Origin: Adiantum capillus-veneris | Taxonomy: Eukaryota; Streptophyta; Polypodiopsida; Polypodiales; Pteridaceae | DNA: 64,000 nt | Direction: 5' to 3' | Assembly: GCA_014529385.2 (NCBI GenBank) | Contig: CM043959.1 | Coordinates: 10,568,809 to 10,632,808, forward strand | Position numbers and translations under genes: made by a program | Part shown: positions 1 to 12,126 of the stretch, one piece after another | How positions within the stretch are numbered: the stretch's first letter is position 1 | Layout: each line of letters starts with the position of its first letter | The notes under the pieces: model-generated | Database searches by the model: none | What the model saw: only the letters and a program-made list of their open reading frames with translations | Told to the model about the DNA's origin: nothing

Positions 1-910
1 TCCATTGATTTGGCCTCTTAAGGAGTTTCAACACAGTTTGCTTAGGGATCCAAGTACTCTCCTGTGTGTTTTGATCTTAAACTAACTTCTTTCGTACCCA
101 TACTTTTGTGATAGAATCATGAGTGGACCATATGGGTATTTGAGATGATTCCTAGGTCTGCATTGTCTTGTAGGTTTGTATTGATTTTTTTGCACTTGCT
201 ACATCTTGTTTGACCCATACTTGCTTTGTTTGGAACTGGTCCTTGGGTATCCATCTTGCTTTTTTGTTGTGCATTTGTCTCTTCTGATTTTTTGTCATTT
301 TTGATGTGGGAAATGATGATGCCATCTTTTTCTAAGATGTTGGTTCCTGTGGTGACACTTTGGGAGTCCACTGTATACTTCCTATATGCAAGGGTTCTTT
401 GCCTTTGATAGTCTTCTTTTCCAATGTTGGCCCTGTTCCTATTATTATAATTAATCGTATCGTTTGGCTCTCATTTTCATGTTGAATGTGTACCAAATTA
501 GAGCTCCAATCTATCTGAACATTGTACTTCTTTTTCCATGGGTATCCTAGCATCAATTGGTGTTGGTTTTGGTGATCTTCTACCACATAAAATCTATGTG
601 GGTAGATATGTTGGCTGATTTTAAAAATTAAGGTTACCAACCCTAGTGCTTTGATCTGGTGGTCAATATAGCTCTGCATCTCTTGTTATGCCATTTGAAG
701 CTTCGTTTCTTGACCAAGCTATGTATATAAGTTGAGGGAAATGAAATTTTCCTAGGATCCTATATCGAGTAGAGTGATGGTTTCTACTTGATTGTTGCCA
801 ATCTTGACCTTGATCACTTGATCCAGTCTATCTTCTTTGAATTCATTTATGGAAATAGCATTGATCCGCAATGGTCTCCCATGTTGTTGTTGTTGTCGTA
901 GAAGCCTTTG
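1..910 (-). pseudogene. Retropepsin-like fragment of the post-integrase type
   Basis: The minus strand at about 400-905 encodes a decayed aspartic-protease-like domain. It reads LLDIGS where a DSG/DTG catalytic motif is expected, then YIYPHRFYVVED and a hydrophobic LMLGYPW motif. The order and wording match the second protease of element F (42.2-43.7 kb), including the upstream RQQQQ and PLRINAI segments. An in-frame stop follows LLDIGS. Positions 1-330 probably hold its variable C-terminal tail but align poorly. The piece is a remnant of a third giant Tat-like element, cut on the right near element A. From 911 to 1157 I see nothing recognisable. Confidence 0.7.
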
Positions 911-1157
911 ACAAGGACCTTTTGGATTTAGAATGTACCCATCAATATCTATCCAATGATGTATATCATGCCAATAGATTCCTTATATACTAGAAGATTC
1001 CAATTTTTGATGTGATAACTCCATTTTATAAATGGAATCTCTCCCCACATTTCAACTTCACTGGGGAGGCCATAACTTCTACAAATCAACTCCAAATTTG
1101 TCAAAGTTTGGGGATTTAGAACCTACTTTCTAAGATATTTTCAATGATATGTTGGTT

Positions 1158-1920
1158 TGTCATAAAAATCTAATATCTAACCAACCCAAATAATTTTCTC
1201 ATATCAAATTGATCATTTAATGTGGGAGAGTAGACGGGAACAAGGGTTAAAATATAGACATGTGCTTTTAGGTCTAGCTTGACACGAGGCCAATGGTAAA
1301 GGGACCCAAATGAGAGATGATTTGTCAAAGAGAAAGGTTAGCTAATGGAATGTAAAGACCTTAAGGTTAGATTCATTAAATACCTCCAAAGGTTAGTGTT
1401 AAAAGTCCTTTGACCTTAGGTAAGCTAGGACTGAGCTTGAGGTGGGAACCCTGTCCAAGCTTGAGGTGCTTGTTGTGCTTGCTGACTACGGTGCTTGGAA
1501 CGTTACCCAAGCTTGAGGTGCTTTGTCATGCTTGCTGACTAAGGTTCTTGAGGGTAAGGTGTTCCACAAAGTCAATAACTATCCCTACGAGGAGGGGACG
1601 AGCCCTACAAGAGGGGGCTAGAGAGAGAACACACACACCCTCACACAAGTCAAGCTTGGTACAAAGAAAGCATATAAGACACTTGTCAGGTTCTTCCTCA
1701 TGTTGCCCTCATGGTGTGCCAAAGTCTATTGGTTAGCCTCCCAAAGGGTCCAATGATAATCTAGTAGATTTAATTAATTGTTTTTGCATTTATCATGTCC
1801 TCTCTCTCAAAGGGGAAAGGGGGACACTTGTCCCAAGACTACCCTTGTTGCTTGCAATTCATCCTGCATGTGATTGTCTAGTCTTGCAGGGGTCCAATGA
1901 GCTTCAAGCTTGAGCTACAA

Positions 1921-1952
<32 letters not shown>

Positions 1953-2703
1953 CGACCAAAGCAAGAAGGGGGCTAGCTTCGGGGGTATACTATCCCACAT
2001 AGACTCACACACACTCTCATTGTGTGAAGTACAAAGTGCAAGAGCTCCATCTCCTTCTCCACACTAGTAGAGAAGTTAAGAGAGCGTACACCAACACTCT
2101 TGGCTATGGAATGAAAATCCAACCAAGAGCCATGCTTCAATGCTTAAGTTTGTCATCTTCTTCATCTTCATTACTATGCTGTTATGTATGCCAGCAAGAA
2201 GAGTGATGATAAGTGAGGAACTACTTCTTTCTCCTATGGAATTTTTCTTCTTCTTCTTCCCTACCCTAATTTCACACTAGCTCTCTCCACCTTCGAAGGT
2301 GTTTGAGGTCTTGGGACTGAGGCTTGGGATAGTAAATGCATTTTGCAAAGTTGTATGTTATGCTCGTGATGCATGAAGATTTCCATCTTCATAGCATAAC
2401 CTAGGTCACAAGGAACACAAAGATTGTATTGTACCAAGTCTCTCTTGATGGGAGAAACTATAATACAAATGCCTATTGGAGGGGGATCGCGCTCCACATA
2501 AATCCGGTCCTCAATTATTGTCATGTTCTCTAAAGTCTCTCTCCTGAAAAATATTTTTCATGCCAAGTTAACTAACTACTATGTCTATGTTGCTACCATC
2601 AATTAAGTTCACCCTCTATGCTCACAAAGTAATCTCACAAAAATGCTTTCTCTAATTTTCCTAATTTCGCTACTCTCAAAGTTCATAGGCCATTTCCATT
2701 ACT
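1158..2703 (+). repeat. 5' LTR of element A
   Basis: This direct repeat is shared with 8193-9230. Common landmarks are the TGTCATAAAAAT start, GGGAGAGTAGACGGGAAC, repeated GCTTGAGGTGCTTG-like phrases, and the CTTGAGCTACAAG block. The end at about 2703 is set by alignment with the end of the element D LTR and by the adjacent primer site. It is about 1.55 kb long. The internal GCTTGAGGTGCTTG phrases form a short degenerate repeat that is longer in the 3' LTR. Confidence 0.85.
1921..1951. repeat. 31-bp poly-G homopolymer inside the 5' LTR
   Basis: There are thirty-one consecutive G residues. The matching position in the 3' LTR (9066-9071) reads only GGGCGG, so the run is a local expansion or an assembly artefact. 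Confidence 0.95.
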
Positions 2704-2717
2704 TTTGTATCAGAGCA
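2704..2717 (+). other. Primer-binding site of element A (tRNA-iMet-like)
   Basis: TTTGTATCAGAGCA lies directly after the LTR. It differs slightly from the usual TGGTATCAGAGC complement of initiator tRNA-Met. The leader from 2718 to 3116 holds no gene I can see. Confidence 0.75.
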
Positions 2718-3116
2718 TTTGGTTTCTCTTTTCTTGCTTAAGAAGAGAGGTCCTTAAGTATCATATTAATGGTTGATTTTGTTAATTATGTTAGGGTATG
2801 TGGAACTGGTATCTATTATAGATTTTGTCGAGCCCACTTTGTGGGATATGGTGCACACCTCAGGAGCTTTGGTCTTAATAGTGAGGTCTTTTTAGACTTG
2901 CCTATGGCTTTACTATTATAGAGCCATAAGACGTCTAAAAGGAGCTATGCATTGGCAACTCTGCAATATTAGACCCACTCCACTACTCTCTATAATTAAC
3001 CAATTTGAGCCATGGGTGTAGATACTTAAGTGTTGATTTTCAAAGGCTAAGAGGAGTAGCAACAAAGGTTTTGAATAGCCAAATCATACACTAAGTAAGT
3101 ACACAAATTTTTTAAC

Positions 3117-4340
3117 ATGGTCGACGATAACCAAGAGAGTAGAATGAACATTGATAGCTTTGATTTTTCATATAAAGGTGCTAATGATGATGCCCCCATA
3201 TTTATCAACTATCTTGTTATTACTAGGTTGCAACAAGCTATGGGCAACCTTGCTTTGCAAGCCGAAGTTACTCAACAACTTTGTGCTTATGGGATTTCCC
3301 TTCCTCTCCAAGAGGAGAGAGAGATTAGGAGGCCTCTTGAAGAGACCCCCAAAAGAAGACTCTCTCCCATACGAGAGGAGGAATCCAAAGAGCAAAAAAG
3401 TAATGAATATTCCAATTCCTCTGAAGATGTGGCTCCACGAAGAAGGTGGTCTAGATGATTGCCAACTCCTCCCAAGAGGAAACGCTCAACTCACAGTCCT
3501 TCTCCTTGTCACTCCAAAAGGGAAGAGAGGAAACAAAGGAAGAAAAGGTCAAGAAAGAGGTCACCCTCTTCTCCTTCTTCTTCACCATCCTCCTCTTCCG
3601 ACAAAAGCTATGGCTATTCTCCTAGAGAATACAAGAAGGAAGGAAATCCTAAATCATACCTTGCATGCCGAAGGTCACAAGAGTTCAAGAAGCTCAAAGA
3701 GGGAGGAAAGAGTATCTCTTTTCTCACCTTTGGTGCTATCGACAAAGTCTTGGCCTTCATCCAGCAATTTGATGTGGCCTTTCGAGACAAGGGCTTCACG
3801 GAGTCCTCCAAGAAGCAATTCCTTGCAAGCGATGCAAAGGAAAAAGTGCTTACCGAATGGTGCAATTTGAAGCTTCTCTCCCATGAGTCTATTCACAAAT
3901 ATGTGGACAAGTTTTGGGATTTACATCTCAAGGCTACTGCCTTCCAAAAGATGGACTTCGTCGAGCAAAAGAAAATTTTTTGTGTGGGATTACCTGAAGA
4001 GATGGCCGAGTATGTCAACTCCCAATGGCCTGGTTCTATCACCAAAGTAATCCACCACACCATGGTTTCTTTGCACACCAATTTCCAACAAGGGGCTAGA
4101 CGGAATTCCAAGCCCATGGAAAACAAAGACAAAAATGATGCAAAGGGGCTAGACGGAATTCCAAGCCCACAATTCTTCCAAAAGCAATTCCAGCAGCAAC
4201 AATTGGTCCAAGGAGAAGGGAGTTTATAAAGGTAAAAACAAACTCTCTCCTGAAGAGCTTCAAGCTTTTTGCAAGGACCATAAATGTTTTAAGTGTGGGG
4301 AGCAAGGACATGGCTATCGTTCTTTCCCCAAGAGAAATGC
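3117..4340 (+). pseudogene. gag: gag of element A
   Basis: This encodes the nucleocapsid/capsid precursor of a chromovirus. It starts MVDDNQESRMNIDSFDF, followed by RLQQAMGN, also seen in element D. A basic Ser/Arg/Pro-rich stretch comes next, then a capsid-like region (FIQQFDVAF, KYVDKFWDL, EEMAEYVNSQ). A zinc knuckle CFKCGEQGHGYR ends with Phe where the last Cys should be. The reading frame shifts near 3450 and stops recur. A 27-bp segment at 4090-4116 is repeated at 4143-4169, which doubles a short peptide and suggests slippage. The gene is not functional as it stands. Confidence 0.85.
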
Positions 4341-6280
4341 TCGCAATGAGACTCCTAGAGCTTCCACCATCGAAGCTCCAAAAGAGGATGCTCATTGCAA
4401 AAGATCACCTCTCTCCTATGCTTGGGGAAAGGTAAGGGAGCGTGATGCTTGCATCTTGTTTGACTCTGGCTCTACTCATCACTTCATATCAATAGAGTTG
4501 GCCACCAAGTTGGGCATTCAAGCTTTCAAGATGGGAGATATGTAATGGCTTACACAGATTTCAAGGGACAACAAGACTTCGTTACTCCCTTGATTGGGAA
4601 CTTGAGGCTCCATGTCCAAAGATATATCGACAAAGAAGACTTTTTCATCCCTCCTCTCCACCATGAGGATGCTATCCTAGGGGCACCATGGTTCAATTGT
4701 ATGGCTTCCAACATGAAGTTCCCTGAAAGATGAATCTACTTCACCTACAGGGAAAGAACATGTATATAGATGCTAGTGAGTGTGGTCGTACTATACCACT
4801 TGTAAATCCTCTTGCTTTTGATAAATCAATGAAGAGCTCAGTTTTTGCGTACATGATTTTTGTCAAAGAGTCCCTAAAAGGTCCTAATGTTTCATCAAAT
4901 GTAAATAGTAGGAATCAAGAAGAGTTAGACTTGTCTAATTTTCTAAAAGGATTTCAAGGTGTGCTCATCGATGATATTTTACCTCCAAAACGAGGGATGA
5001 TGACCATTGAATTGAGCTCCTACCAGGAAGCTCACCACCTAACAAGCCTCCTTATCAAGTTTCCTAAGCTCAACAAGAGGAGATCATGAGTCAAGTACAA
5101 GAGTTGGTAGACAAAGGGATGGTGAGGCCTAGCCCCTCTCCCTTTTGTTTGATAGTCCTTTTAGTGCAAAAGAAAGATGGTACATACCGTATGCGTGTAG
5201 ACTATCGAGCACTAAACCATATCATTATCAAAAACAAATTTCCCATGCTTGAGGTAGAAGATCCATTTGATAAGCTACAAGGCACTACCTAATTCAGTAG
5301 GATTGACCTTAAAAGTGGCTATCATCAAATAAGGATAGTGGATGAAGATATCCTAAAGACCTTGTTTTGTACAATGTTTGGTCTTTATGAATATCTAGTC
5401 ATGCCTTTTGGTTTGACCAATGCACCAACCACATTCAATCGTCTAATGGGATAAAACATTTAGACCCTACCACAAATTCACTAGGGCGTTCTTTGATGAT
5501 ATCATCATCTACTCCAAGACCTTGGAGGAACACAAGCAACATCTCCAAGTGATTTTTCAAGCATTGAGGGAGAACAAGCTTTTTCTCAACCAAAAGAAAA
5601 GCAAATTTTTCCTTCAAGAGATTCAATACTTAGATCATAGTATCTCTCAAGATGGCATCCGTATGGATCCATCAAATTTAGAGGTAATACAAGCAATGGC
5701 CTAATCCAAGGAATCTATAGGAGCTAAGAAGCTTTATTGGTATGTGTGCATACTATAGACGCTTCATAGAAAAATTTTCTCAAATAGCACGACCATTACA
5801 TGACTTAACAAAGAGGAACATTAAGTATTCATGCACTGCTAAGGAGAAAAATGCTTTTGACAAGATTAAAAAAAAAGCTTACCTCTCAACTAGTCCTCAT
5901 GCTTTCGGATCTCTCAAAGCCATTTGCGGTCCAATGTGAAGCTTGTGGTGATTGCCTTGGAGTAGTCTTGCTTCAAGAAGGGCATGCCATAGCATATGAG
6001 AGCCGGAGGCTCAATACGGATGAACATATCTTAGGCATTTATGAGAAAGAGCTTTTAGCTGTTCTACATGCCCTACACACATGGAAGCACTATTTATTGG
6101 GGACTCCATTCATTTTATGAACAGACCACCAAAGTCTCAAGTACTTCATGATGCAAACAAATATTTTTGACAAACAAATGAGGTGAGAAAATTTTCTTTT
6201 GCAATTTAATTTTCATATTGCTCACATTGCTGGTAAGCACTTTCAAGTAGCCAATGCACTTTCACGATGATGACCAAAAG
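4341..6280 (+). pseudogene. pol: Protease, reverse transcriptase and RNase H region of element A
   Basis: The protease shows ILFDSGSTHHF near 4455 with the catalytic Asp intact. RT follows from about 5090: VQKKDGTYRMRVDYRALN, then SGYHQIRI and [13 protein letters not shown]. RNase H wording is at 5920-6110 (FAVQCEACGDCLG, YEKELLAVLHAL) and then TDHQSLKYF after a stop. There are at least five in-frame stops and several frameshifts (for example at 4733, 5290, 5453, 5702 and 6118). The order PR-RT-RH is normal for Ty3/gypsy. It is a dead copy. Confidence 0.88.
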
Positions 6281-7730
6281 TTACTACGGTGTCTATAGCA
6301 ACTCACAATGATCTATCTTCTATGATAGATAAGTATGCTATTGACCCTGACTTTAGAGACATAATGTCAGCCCTTGATTTGGGAAAGAAAGAGGAACCAT
6401 TCACCTTGCAAGATGGTTATCTTCTCCATGGCAATAGGCTATGTGTTACCCACTCTCTTCGTGAGAAAGTCATGTATGAATCCCATGCTCCTCCTTATGT
6501 GGGGCATAGAGGCGTTCAACCTACTCTCCAAGGGGTAGAAATGTACTTCTATTGGCCTACCATTAAAGTGGACATACAAGAGTATGTTGTAGTATGCCTA
6601 AAGACCAAGTATGATAGAAGGAATCAGCCTGGACTACTCCAGCCATATCCTATCCCAAATTCACCATGGGAGAGTATATCCATGGATTTCATCTTTGGAT
6701 TACCCAAGTCTATCCATGGGAATATGGGAAGAAGGACAATAGTTGACAGGTTTAGCAAGCAAGACACTTTATTCCTCTCAGAAAGACTATTAAGGCACAC
6801 CAAATGGCAAATCTCTTCATATCACAGATTTTGAAACAACATGAATTTCCAACATCCATCGTGTCAATAGATAGAGATCGTAGATGACCAGTATTTTTTG
6901 GAAAGGTCTCTTTGAAAATCTAGGAGCAAGATTGAATTTCTCTTGGGCCTATCACCCACAAATGGATGGCCAAAGTGAGATAGCCAATCTTACAATACTC
7001 TATCTACTAAAGACTTATGTTATCGAAGTAGTTCAACGCTCATGATGGGAAAAGTACTTACCTCTTGTAGAGTATGCACACAGTAATATTGTACATACTT
7101 TTATGGGAAAAGCACCTTTTGAAATCATTCAGGGAAGACCTAAAAGTCCCTTTCTACTTAAAGTATATGAGAAGATCTTCGTTGCCGATGAGTATAGCCG
7201 TGACTATAAGAATCTTTTCACAAGATTAAGGAGGCTATATCCATCTCTCAACAAATGAAAAAAGTTGCTTCTGAAAAGCATAGAAGGGCCTTAACGTTTA
7301 AATAAAATGATTGAGTCTTACTTAAGTTTCCCAAGTCTCGATTAAGTCTAACAACGGGCAAAAATACTACGGGCCATCAAAAGTATCATGCTAAATTAGC
7401 AAAAAGATACTATGGTCCTTATCAAATCTTGAAGCCAATCAATCAGATGGCTTATCAACTCAAGTTGCCCAACCATTGGCTCATATACAATGCTTTTCAT
7501 GTGAGCCTACTTAAGCCCTACAAAGGAGAGCCACCCAAAGGAGAGCCCCCAAGTCAACCAATTATTGAAGACCCTCCCAAAATTGAAGACCAAGAAGAGG
7601 CGCTACAACCCGAAGCTATCCTTTGGCATGAAGACAAGGTACTACGACAAGGTAAGATTATCCGACGCTATCTTATTAAGTTCAAAAATTATCATGTTGC
7701 AGATGCTAGATGGATGCAAGGAATATAGCT
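6281..7730 (+). pseudogene. pol: Integrase with C-terminal chromodomain-like module, element A
   Basis: The zinc-binding region begins near 6410 (YESHAPPYVGHRG, YFYWPTIKVDIQEYV) but the terminal CxxC pair is damaged. The core starts MDFIFGLPKSIHGN and is broken by a frameshift near 6770. Further decayed core sequence runs to about 7300. The C-terminus holds the GPYQILKPI-type subdomain, HVSLLKPYKGE, and a chromodomain-like segment (YLIKFKNY, ARWMQG) near 7670-7725. Chromodomains target chromovirus integration to particular chromatin; that role is inferred from the family. Confidence 0.85.
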
Positions 7731-8175
7731 TAAGGATAGTATGAACCTTGTCAATGCTTACAATGCTACATTAGAGTAAGCAAATGTACAAATTTATTTC
7801 AAATGACCAATGTTTTTGTCTTATAAGACTAGTTATCTTTTTATTATGCACAAATTTAAATAGTATGCATGCTTAGAATCATGTTTTGTGATGACTACGT
7901 CTCTCAGACACCAAGTAGAATCTGTCAGACACCAAGTAGAATCTGTCACTCTACGTCTCTCAGACACCAAGTAGAATCTGTCACTCTACTTGGGATAATG
8001 AAATGGACTAACGAGCAGAAATGCTTACGGTAGCTATGTCTCCCAAGCACCAAATGGATTATTCATCCATCTTGTAAAGGTGTCATAGGATAAAAGGGAT
8101 CTTCTAACCGCTAAGAAAAATTGACTAATGAATAAGGCTTAATCTTTTCTACCTCATAGTCGAGGACAACTATGA
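7731..8175 (+). repeat. 3' noncoding region of element A with a triplicated 22-mer
   Basis: No ORF of note. CAGACACCAAGTAGAATC followed by TGTC occurs at 7905-7926, 7926-7947 and 7961-7982. The related region of element D (53303-53651) has single related phrases, so the triplication is specific to A. Confidence 0.7.
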
Positions 8176-8192
8176 TTTCAAGAGAAGAGTAA
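8176..8192 (+). other. Polypurine tract of element A
   Basis: A purine-rich stretch containing CAAGAGAAGAGTAA sits immediately before the TGTCAT start of the 3' LTR. It is the expected plus-strand primer site. Confidence 0.8.
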
Positions 8193-9230
8193 TGTCATAA
8201 AAATATAATATCTAACCAAGGCAAATGATTTTATCATATTAAATTTATCATTTAATGTGGGAGAGTAGACGGGAACAAGGGTTAGAATATAGACATGTGC
8301 TTTCGGGTCTATCTCGACACGGGGCCAATGGTAAAGGGACTCAAATGAGACATGATATGTCAAAGAGCAAGGTTAGCTAATGGAGCTTAAAGACCTTAGG
8401 GCTAGCTTCATTAAAGATCTCCAAAGGTTAGTGTTAAAAGTCCTTTGACCTAAGGTAAGCTAGGGTTGAGCTTGATGTGGGAACCCGGCCCAAGCTTGAG
8501 GTGCTTGTCGTGCTTGCTGACTAAGGTTCTTGAGGTGCTTATCGTGCTTGATAACTAAGGTGCTTGAGGTTCTTGTCATGCTTGCTGACTAAGGTGCTTG
8601 TCGTGCTTCTTGACTAGGGAGCTTGAGAGCTTGTGGGAACATTACCCAAGCATGAGGTGCTTTGTCATGCTTGCTGACTAAGGTGCTTGAGTATAAGGTG
8701 TTCCACAAAGTCAACAACTATCCCTACAAGGAGGGGGCGAGCCCTTCAAGAGAAAGCTAGAGAGAGAACACACACACACACACTCATACAAGGCAAGCTT
8801 GGTACAAAGAAAGCATATAGGACACTTGTCAAGTTCCTCCTCATGTTGCCCTCATGGTGTGCCTAAAGCCTATTGGTTAGCCTTCCAAGGGGTCAAATGA
8901 TCATTTAGTAGATTTAATTAATTGTTTTTGCATTTATCAAGTCCTCTCTCTCGAAGGTGAAATGGAGACACTTGTGCCAAGACTACCCTTGTTGCTTGTA
9001 ATGCATCATGCATGTGATTGGCTAGTCTTGCAGGGGTCCAATGAGCTTCAAGCTTGAGCTACAAGGGCGGTCGACCAAAGCAAGAAGGGGGATAGCTTCG
9101 GAAGTATACTCTCCCACACACACTCTCATTGTGTGAAGTTCAAAGTGCAAGATATCCATCTCCTTCTCTAAGCTAGTAGAGAAGTTGAGAGCCTACACCA
9201 ATACTCTTGGATATGGAATGCAAATCCTAT
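8193..9230 (+). repeat. Truncated 3' LTR of element A
   Basis: It matches 1158 to about 2110 of the 5' LTR and then loses similarity after GGATATGGAATGCAAATCC near 9230. The missing end suggests a later deletion or insertion junction. Confidence 0.82.
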
Positions 9231-11350
9231 TCCCACAAAGTCAATTTATGAATCCACCTCTCCATAGACATACACCAACTCTAGAACCATACAGTGCACC
9301 TCTACCTGTTGGTGAAGGAAAGTTTTCCCAACCCCTTGTACAGGTAAGTTAAATTCAACATACCAATGTTTCTTATTCACTTGAACTTGATGCAGATAGA
9401 AAATCATTCTTGTCCACTTAGTCTTCAAGGTCTTGCACTTCTACACAATAAGCTAGCTCAAGCATAACTTTCCAATCTTCATCATAGGCCAAAAAATCCT
9501 TTACAAAGTTAAATCTTGCATCACTCCAAGAATCTTCTTCATCACTTTCAAATCTCCTACTAGTAGAACCTATTAAATCTTCATCATCTAGATCAACTTC
9601 TTCATCAACAATTGACTTTATCCATACCTCTTGGTCAAACCTCTCATCCAACTAGACACTTGAAATTCTTGTCTTTAAATCTCTCATAAAACATGCTCAA
9701 ACCATCAAACAACCATTGCATATTAGAAATCTTCAAATTTGTGAGCTATCCTTGGCTTTTCCCTCCATCACTACGATAAATCTCTTAGATAGTCTTTGTT
9801 GGTCATCATCTGTAACAATGTCATATAAAACTCCAAATCCAATATCCAATGTTATCCATTCTCGTCGGTGAAAATTGGTGGACCAAAATCCAACATCATC
9901 TTTAAGCTTAGGACGTTCATTGTAGAGCAATCAATGTGCTCCTCAATGGAGGCACCACAAGATGGAGAAGGGGAATGAGAAACACACCCATAGCACACAC
10001 ATATTCCCTATGTAGCTCAAGGTATCCACAACACCCCTATCTCTTAGTTATCAAACAACCAAGAATCCAATCTACTGACCTCTGCTACATATGCTCATGC
10101 CCAAAAACCCACACACACACCCATCCACAAAGCATGTCATTGTGATTATATTCTCTACCCTTCCAAAGAGGACTCTACCATAGGTATGCAACTCCATATC
10201 AAACGACATGCACATATGCTTCCAAATCTTTAGCATACACCCATTCTACCACAAGCGTGCATCCTCTTTGCACACCCATACACATCCTCCCTTAAACAAA
10301 GGAATCACACCTTTCTAGATAAACTTTTTGAGTGAACACAAAGCCGAGCGAGTTTTTCCAAAGAACGGCTATAACCAAAGAGTATTACATGGATTTATTA
10401 AAAACAAAATGAGATTAATTTCTTGGACCCAAGTCAAAGAGACAATATAAAATGTAGTTTTTTCAAAACATGGGGTGATCCCATAGTAGTAAATACATTC
10501 TTTAAAGTTGGTGGACATACGGATAGGTGTCATTCCCTCTCACCCATTCTTCTTAGTAGACCATCATAGCCAATCAGTAAGTACTTATGGATGGAGATGT
10601 ATGGAGAGGCCTTTGGTCTCTATGATTTCCCAAATGATTAGGGCCAAGGCCTCTATACCATACAAGATCATTCACGCAGAGCTTGTTGCTCCCCCTGTGA
10701 GGTCCCCAACCCCGAGAAGATTGGGGCAACTTGATAGATGGCCTTCCTTTTTATTATCCTTTTCCATTGGATGACACCCTACTCTATTTCCACAAAGTAG
10801 AGATATGAGCAACAGAAGAGAGGAAGTCATCTATCCATCATTTACGTGGTTATAAGGGTCATACGCCACAAGCCAGGGCGATAAATCTAAGATTCCAATG
10901 AAAGTTGTTTCCTAAATGACATATCTACAATCCATAAACAACGCCTTTTTCCCCACCTTTAAGAGGCACGGCTGCCAACCATAAACCATAAATATGATAT
11001 GAGACTTAGTTTAAACTAAGTAGTAATGTTGTGGGCACGTAGATTTGGGACATCTCGACTCTTAGCACAATGAGTCTCCAATTTCACTTCTCTTAATAAG
11101 AGGGATTGGAGAGTTTCTCGACTAATCAAGACCAGCCATCCTTGACTGGCAACCTGAGCCAGCCCCCACTTTCCACCCCACACGCACACTTTTTATCACA
11201 TTGTTTTACATATACAAACAGTGTTGCTTAATTAATTCCAAACACAGGTTCTTTTATACATCCCTTCAAACAATACCAAAAAAATTCAAACAAAGCCTAA
11301 TGAAGACAGCTCTATTATTCAACAAAAATAACTTTTCCAATTTCTCATGA
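9231..11350. other. Unassigned sequence with short minus-strand ORFs
   Basis: I do not recognise a gene here. Minus-strand ORFs at 9930-9733, 9651-9418 and 9428-9246 encode 60-77-residue peptides. The middle one is very acidic (EEVDLDDEDL, ESDEEDSW). They could be decayed exons of one gene or transposase, but I cannot place them in a family. A plus ORF at 10508-10774 is also unrecognised. From 10775 to 11350 I see nothing but AT-rich sequence. Confidence 0.3.
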
Positions 11351-11640
11351 GTTGCCGCTACCTGCGGACTTTCTTTTTCTAACCAACAAAGCCTTTGCAA
11401 AGGATTTATTCGCTAACCTGTGAATTGTGAAACCTTCCCATCTCGCTAACCGCGAGGCATCCCACTACCCGCGAGGCATCTTACTAACCACCAGGCATCC
11501 CGCTACCCGCGAGGCATCCCGCTAACCGCCAGGCATACCGCTACCCGTGAGGCATCCCGCTAACCACAAGAACAAAAGAGAGCCGATAACCTTAGCTTAA
11601 TCTCCGCTAACCGCCGAATCATCTCGCTACCCGTGAGGAA
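11351..11640. repeat. 19-bp minisatellite with alternating monomers
   Basis: Six consecutive 19-bp units run from 11446 to 11559. They alternate between CTAACC- and CTACCC-type starts, each followed by a variant of GCGAGGCATCCCG, so the true period may be 38 bp. Diverged units occur on both sides (11354, 11411, 11605-11640). The array is more GC-rich than its surroundings. From 11641 to 11946 nothing recognisable is seen. Confidence 0.85.
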
Positions 11641-11950
11641 CAAAAGATATTATTTCAACAATTCTTCTCTTTAAATGATTCTTCAAACATGGTCAACCAA
11701 TTCTTCATATCAATCAGAATTTACTTATCAAAAAATAACAATTTATTAAGAAATAACAATTCAACAAACAGTGATAATTTATCAAACATTTCTTTCACTA
11801 ATCTATAAAAACATATGCTTGTTTTTTGTGATAGAATCACGTTTCTCGGACAGTTTAAGGGGTTCCCTATGATTAGCTTCCCAAGTCAAACATGAATAGC
11901 AATGCAAAATTATAAATTTGTCTTACCGGATTAGCGACATGTTCGATTAC

Positions 11951-12126
11951 CTGCCATATTTGAGGTGGACAGCTTTGACTTCTTCTGCGACCAATACATC
12001 CGCTTCAGCAAAGTTTGGATTAGATGATACCTTCTTTTGCACCTTCCTTAGAGGTGGAGCGACATGAGCTTCCTTCGAGCTTTGAGTCACTTGCTTCGAG
12101 CTTTGAGTCACTTGCTTTGGGGCCAT
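11951..12126 (-). CDS. Possible first coding exon, unknown product
   Basis: On the minus strand an ATG at 12126 opens MAPKQVTQSSKQVTQSSKE, a short basic peptide with a 7-residue direct repeat, and continues to KYGR. The last codon overlaps a consensus splice donor (GCAG followed by GTAATC, boundary 11951/11950), so the stop just beyond would be avoided by splicing. A TATA box lies 217 bp upstream. I do not recognise the product. It may be a leader exon carried by an LTR rather than a host gene. Confidence 0.35.

Larger units (their letters stand above)
1158..9230 (+). mobile_element. Element A: degenerate Ty3/gypsy chromovirus
   Basis: The 5' LTR starts TGTCATAAAAAT at 1158, and a related 3' LTR starts TGTCATAAAAATAT at 8193 just after a purine tract. 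Between them come a tRNA-iMet-like primer site, gag with a CCHC knuckle, protease, RT, RNase H, integrase and a C-terminal chromodomain-like segment. All coding parts are interrupted by stops and frameshifts. The pol wording is very close to element D, so A and D belong to one family and A is the older copy. The 3' LTR is cut near 9230, so no target-site duplication can be verified. Confidence 0.9.

Noticed and set aside
2024-2206. Short ORFs inside LTRs as genes
   Set aside because: Not conserved between paired LTRs and composed of simple repeats.
9231-9930. hAT or other transposase exon
   Set aside because: Acidic ORFs on the minus strand lack any transposase motif I can identify.
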